Both the position numbers and the translations under genes were made by a program. From an uncultured Clostridia bacterium (GTDB taxonomy: Bacteria; Bacillota; Clostridia; Oscillospirales; Ruminococcaceae), in contig CAMNDR010000040.1 in NCBI GenBank assembly GCA_946535685.1, positions 1 to 7,493 on the forward strand: a stretch of DNA of 7,493 bases. The letters are read 5' to 3'. Below the pieces are notes generated by a model. The model ran no database searches. It saw only the letters and a program-made list of their open reading frames with translations, and was not told the DNA's origin. Below, one piece after another: positions 6,901 to 7,493 of the stretch; positions within the stretch are counted from its first letter, which is position 1; every line of letters begins with the position of its first letter.

Positions 6901-7493
6901 GAAAACGGTACGACGCCGTTGACCAATGCCACCATTGCACTGACCAAGGAAACCTACACTGTCAGTGAGGGGACGCTGAACCTGAACGAAAACACTCCGA
7001 TTCCGTCGGACGGCTCCGAGGCTGTGAGCGTGGAAGGCTGGAACTGGGATTCCACCAAATCCACCTTTTCTTTCAATGAAAGAGTGCTGCAAAGACATTT
7101 CAATTCTGACGGCTCCACGGATACGCTCAATGTATTCCGGCTGATCGAGACCGCAACTCCGACCGGCTATAATACACCTGAGACGGATACGATCATTGCA
7201 GTCGTGAGAAAATCCAGCGGATGGGGCCCCTGGGCAACAAACACTTATTCGTATTACTACACCACCGTGCCGCACGGCATGGAACTGACCAAGGCTCTGT
7301 TTGATAGTAACAGCGATGGCGGCATCGCTGAAGGCTGGACACAGATTGACACAAGCACAGCCGATGGCAGAACCATCAACATCATCAACGAGAAGAAGCA
7401 GACAGAGCTTTCCATCTCCAAGAAGGATATGGGCGGCAAAGACATCACAACGGGCAGTGCAACTTACACACTGACTGCTCCGGAAGGTGTATC
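3907..7493 (+). CDS. Large secreted surface adhesin: choice-of-anchor-A domain plus Cna-B/SpaA pilin-like domains (3' end off window)
   Basis: An uninterrupted frame of 1195 codons with no stop before the window edge. Residues 1-35 form a signal peptide: basic start (M-K-K-P-I-M-K-R), hydrophobic core, and an A-x-A cleavage site near Ala35. Residues 36 to about 325 are a secreted N-terminal region I do not recognise. Residues 329-665 match the choice-of-anchor-A adhesive domain. Then come SpaA/Cna-B-type domains with E-boxes I-K-E-V-A-A-P-A-G-Y (Glu731) and R-L-I-E-T-A-T-P-T-G-Y (Glu1081), and the start of another at about 1168 (S-I-S-K-K-D). Such proteins are exported by Sec, usually anchored to peptidoglycan by sortase through a C-terminal LPxTG motif (not visible here), and act in adhesion or as pilus subunits. 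ATG 3907 is preferred over Met6 because AAGGGA lies 6 nt before it. Base composition is more A/T-rich than the operon on the left. Its partners, such as sortase or other pilins, would lie to the right. Confidence 0.93.
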   Translation, partial: MKKPIMKRILSGVSALAMSASFMFPSGFTLGTAAAGSYNVAVNVFEHDKETGTTIGYGTPCYVLVTLKDSKDATVAWNVQSVDLYNSAPTLSFTNFYAFGEDGSSTSTPLVYSELTNADYSKAVVNMYVDTLNGGEKTLYSDFLDADGNRKEGISRDVPGFSFDRSTVNETEFGTDNALLVLYKNSSTYDISVTLEDDVTEADNLYVVADVKHDDPQNTYHAEKVAGKAGDTLVFHVQTEEGDGSWFKGDGSPIDEHISGNEAGFTGYLIQGKGDETVPDMIKRTDNLKTRFIPQEDGTVFKLTDHGKTATTAGGNTTVVSNFTLTKINAVAQANFKSILGKAVNFGIVANSYNQQGHAETNMAANYFQSHNALEPDLMGEGNYCGDFYVANFINFGFEGTQLWEGSVDPTDKTKYSLDSHMEGDKKVYTPVPDGPTNAGKIQIGNCLGSTTKLFVDSEGRLDAYQDKDYVKIQIMNPEDITNNVVNPMIDHIKNQSEMLKQQPSNFELTLDSDGFTILDTRHYPANATIYVDADKYTSAISNASKLQMKVNKGQTIVMNFDETPNITLDKFDISFYENGEEVLKTDSSPKTGAAGRDLELVTKTVIWNLNSVKYAEIIKTGGTFINPNADSIMEVPQTSSGWLATAGYFSNIGSEWHAMYSEMESLKAEQSYTIDLNKIDSNQKDLKGAVLGLYPIKEGVVSDAPSVTITSSGSNPDKMPVTPGRYMIKEVAAPAGYERDDTTAFYIEVSENEDGTVTISTYADDKFDPVLTSETYSPYALGENAYEDAMGNTYTFKKVSNLSDPDPNSNVEIYVNGKKLTDENEIGNFTFDRVAGSERTIITKGPEELTPARGGYLIEGTPFDLTIEDGKVTKAEAIATSDFKITSAGGYNQNLNFNGKHYEFTVTEFGGYGGPITGTADIPPLGKVTVKYTPNYGSNTTNSVSLNNLAPYQVKTVPDYVVTHNGEELLAQIDLSSSLDSSFTFKNSYAFTINKVQENGTTPLTNATIALTKETYTVSEGTLNLNENTPIPSDGSEAVSVEGWNWDSTKSTFSFNERVLQRHFNSDGSTDTLNVFRLIETATPTGYNTPETDTIIAVVRKSSGWGPWATNTYSYYYTTVPHGMELTKALFDSNSDGGIAEGWTQIDTSTADGRTINIINEKKQTELSISKKDMGGKDITTGSATYTLTAPEGV
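4891..5901 (+). other. Choice-of-anchor-A domain of the surface protein
   Basis: Residues about 329-665. The opening I-L-G-K-A-V-N-F-G-I-V-A-N-S-Y and the closing signature V-I-W-N-L (606-610), N-P-N-A-D and G-S-E-W-H (655-658) are typical of this family, whose members carry varied C-terminal anchors. The family is described as a beta-rich adhesive stalk or tip domain. Function here is inferred from the family. Confidence 0.78.
5920..6204 (+). other. First Cna-B/SpaA-type domain
   Basis: Residues about 672-766. Lys679 lies in the first strand (I-D-L-N-K-I-D), followed by L-K-G-A-V-L-G-L-Y and the E-box with Glu731. In the family a Lys and an Asn or Asp form an intramolecular isopeptide bond catalysed by the E-box Glu. 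No last-strand Asn is obvious here; Asp765 or Asp766 is a candidate. Confidence 0.78.
6241..6870 (+). other. Unassigned module between two SpaA domains, possibly an atypical Cna-B-like unit
   Basis: Residues 779-988 have no clean E-box. Still, Y-T-F-K-K-V (Lys798/799), Y-E-F-T-V-T-E (Glu909) and F-T-F-K-N (Asn988) follow the Lys...Glu...Asn order of isopeptide domains at larger spacing than usual. The assignment is tentative. Confidence 0.35.
6868..7398 (+). other. Second Cna-B/SpaA-type domain
   Basis: Residues about 988-1164. Lys996 (F-T-I-N-K-V), E-box Glu1081 (R-L-I-E-T-A-T-P-T-G-Y) and Asn1161 (I-N-I-I-N-E-K) give a complete candidate isopeptide triad. The domain is longer than the usual 80-100 residues because of insertions between strands. 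Confidence 0.72.

Noticed and set aside
4402..7275. A 957-codon open frame on the minus strand opposite the adhesin gene
   Set aside because: It is in exact codon register with the sense gene, so its stops could arise only from sense TTA, CTA or TCA codons, which this gene rarely uses. It starts at a GTG, and its translation shows no recognisable domain. The sense strand has a promoter, ribosome binding site, signal peptide and family motifs.

Overview
The window looks like a chromosomal piece of an anaerobic, Gram-positive gut or rumen Clostridia member, most likely Ruminococcus-like Oscillospiraceae. This rests on strong AGGAGG-type ribosome binding sites, a TM1266-type (iron-only hydrogenase system) regulator domain, a cluster-IV-like nitrogenase homologue and a choice-of-anchor-A/SpaA surface protein. 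The genus is an inference from gene content, not from a marker gene.

Left part (1-3494, minus strand, GC-rich): one compact operon read right to left. Its order is a small stand-alone TM1266-like protein (87 aa), a FecCD-type importer permease (338 aa), an ABC ATPase (351 aa) with a second TM1266-like domain fused to its C-terminus, a NifH-like ATPase (255 aa), and the first 97 codons of a nitrogenase component-1 (NifD/K-like) protein that runs off the left edge. The first three genes are joined by ATGA stop/start overlaps, the last two by an ATGCTGA overlap, and a 113-nt gap without a convincing promoter separates the two groups. The apparent logic is that a BtuCD/FecCD-type importer brings in a metal chelate, haem or corrinoid-like compound, an ATP-driven low-potential [4Fe-4S] electron donor and its catalytic partner act on it or on a related cofactor, and two copies of an ACT-like sensor domain report on iron, Fe-S or redox state. 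The substrate cannot be read from the sequence. No nifE, nifN or nifB homologue and no substrate-binding protein is visible.

Middle (3495-3906, AT-rich): a divergent control region. The minus operon has a near-consensus promoter (TTGACA, 17-nt spacer, TATACT). Its roughly 110-nt leader ends in an intrinsic terminator directly before the ribosome binding site of the first gene. An upstream segment can pair with the terminator's 5' arm, the arrangement of a transcription attenuator or riboswitch. The rightward gene has its own promoter (TTGCAT, 17-nt spacer, TATAAT).

Right part (3907-7493, plus strand, lower GC): the first 1195 codons of a large secreted surface protein, open at the right edge. 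It has a signal peptide, an N-terminal domain, a choice-of-anchor-A adhesive domain and then two clear Cna-B/SpaA-type pilin-like domains with E-boxes, a possible atypical third between them, and the start of another. It is probably a cell-wall adhesin or pilus component and looks functionally unrelated to the metal-linked operon.
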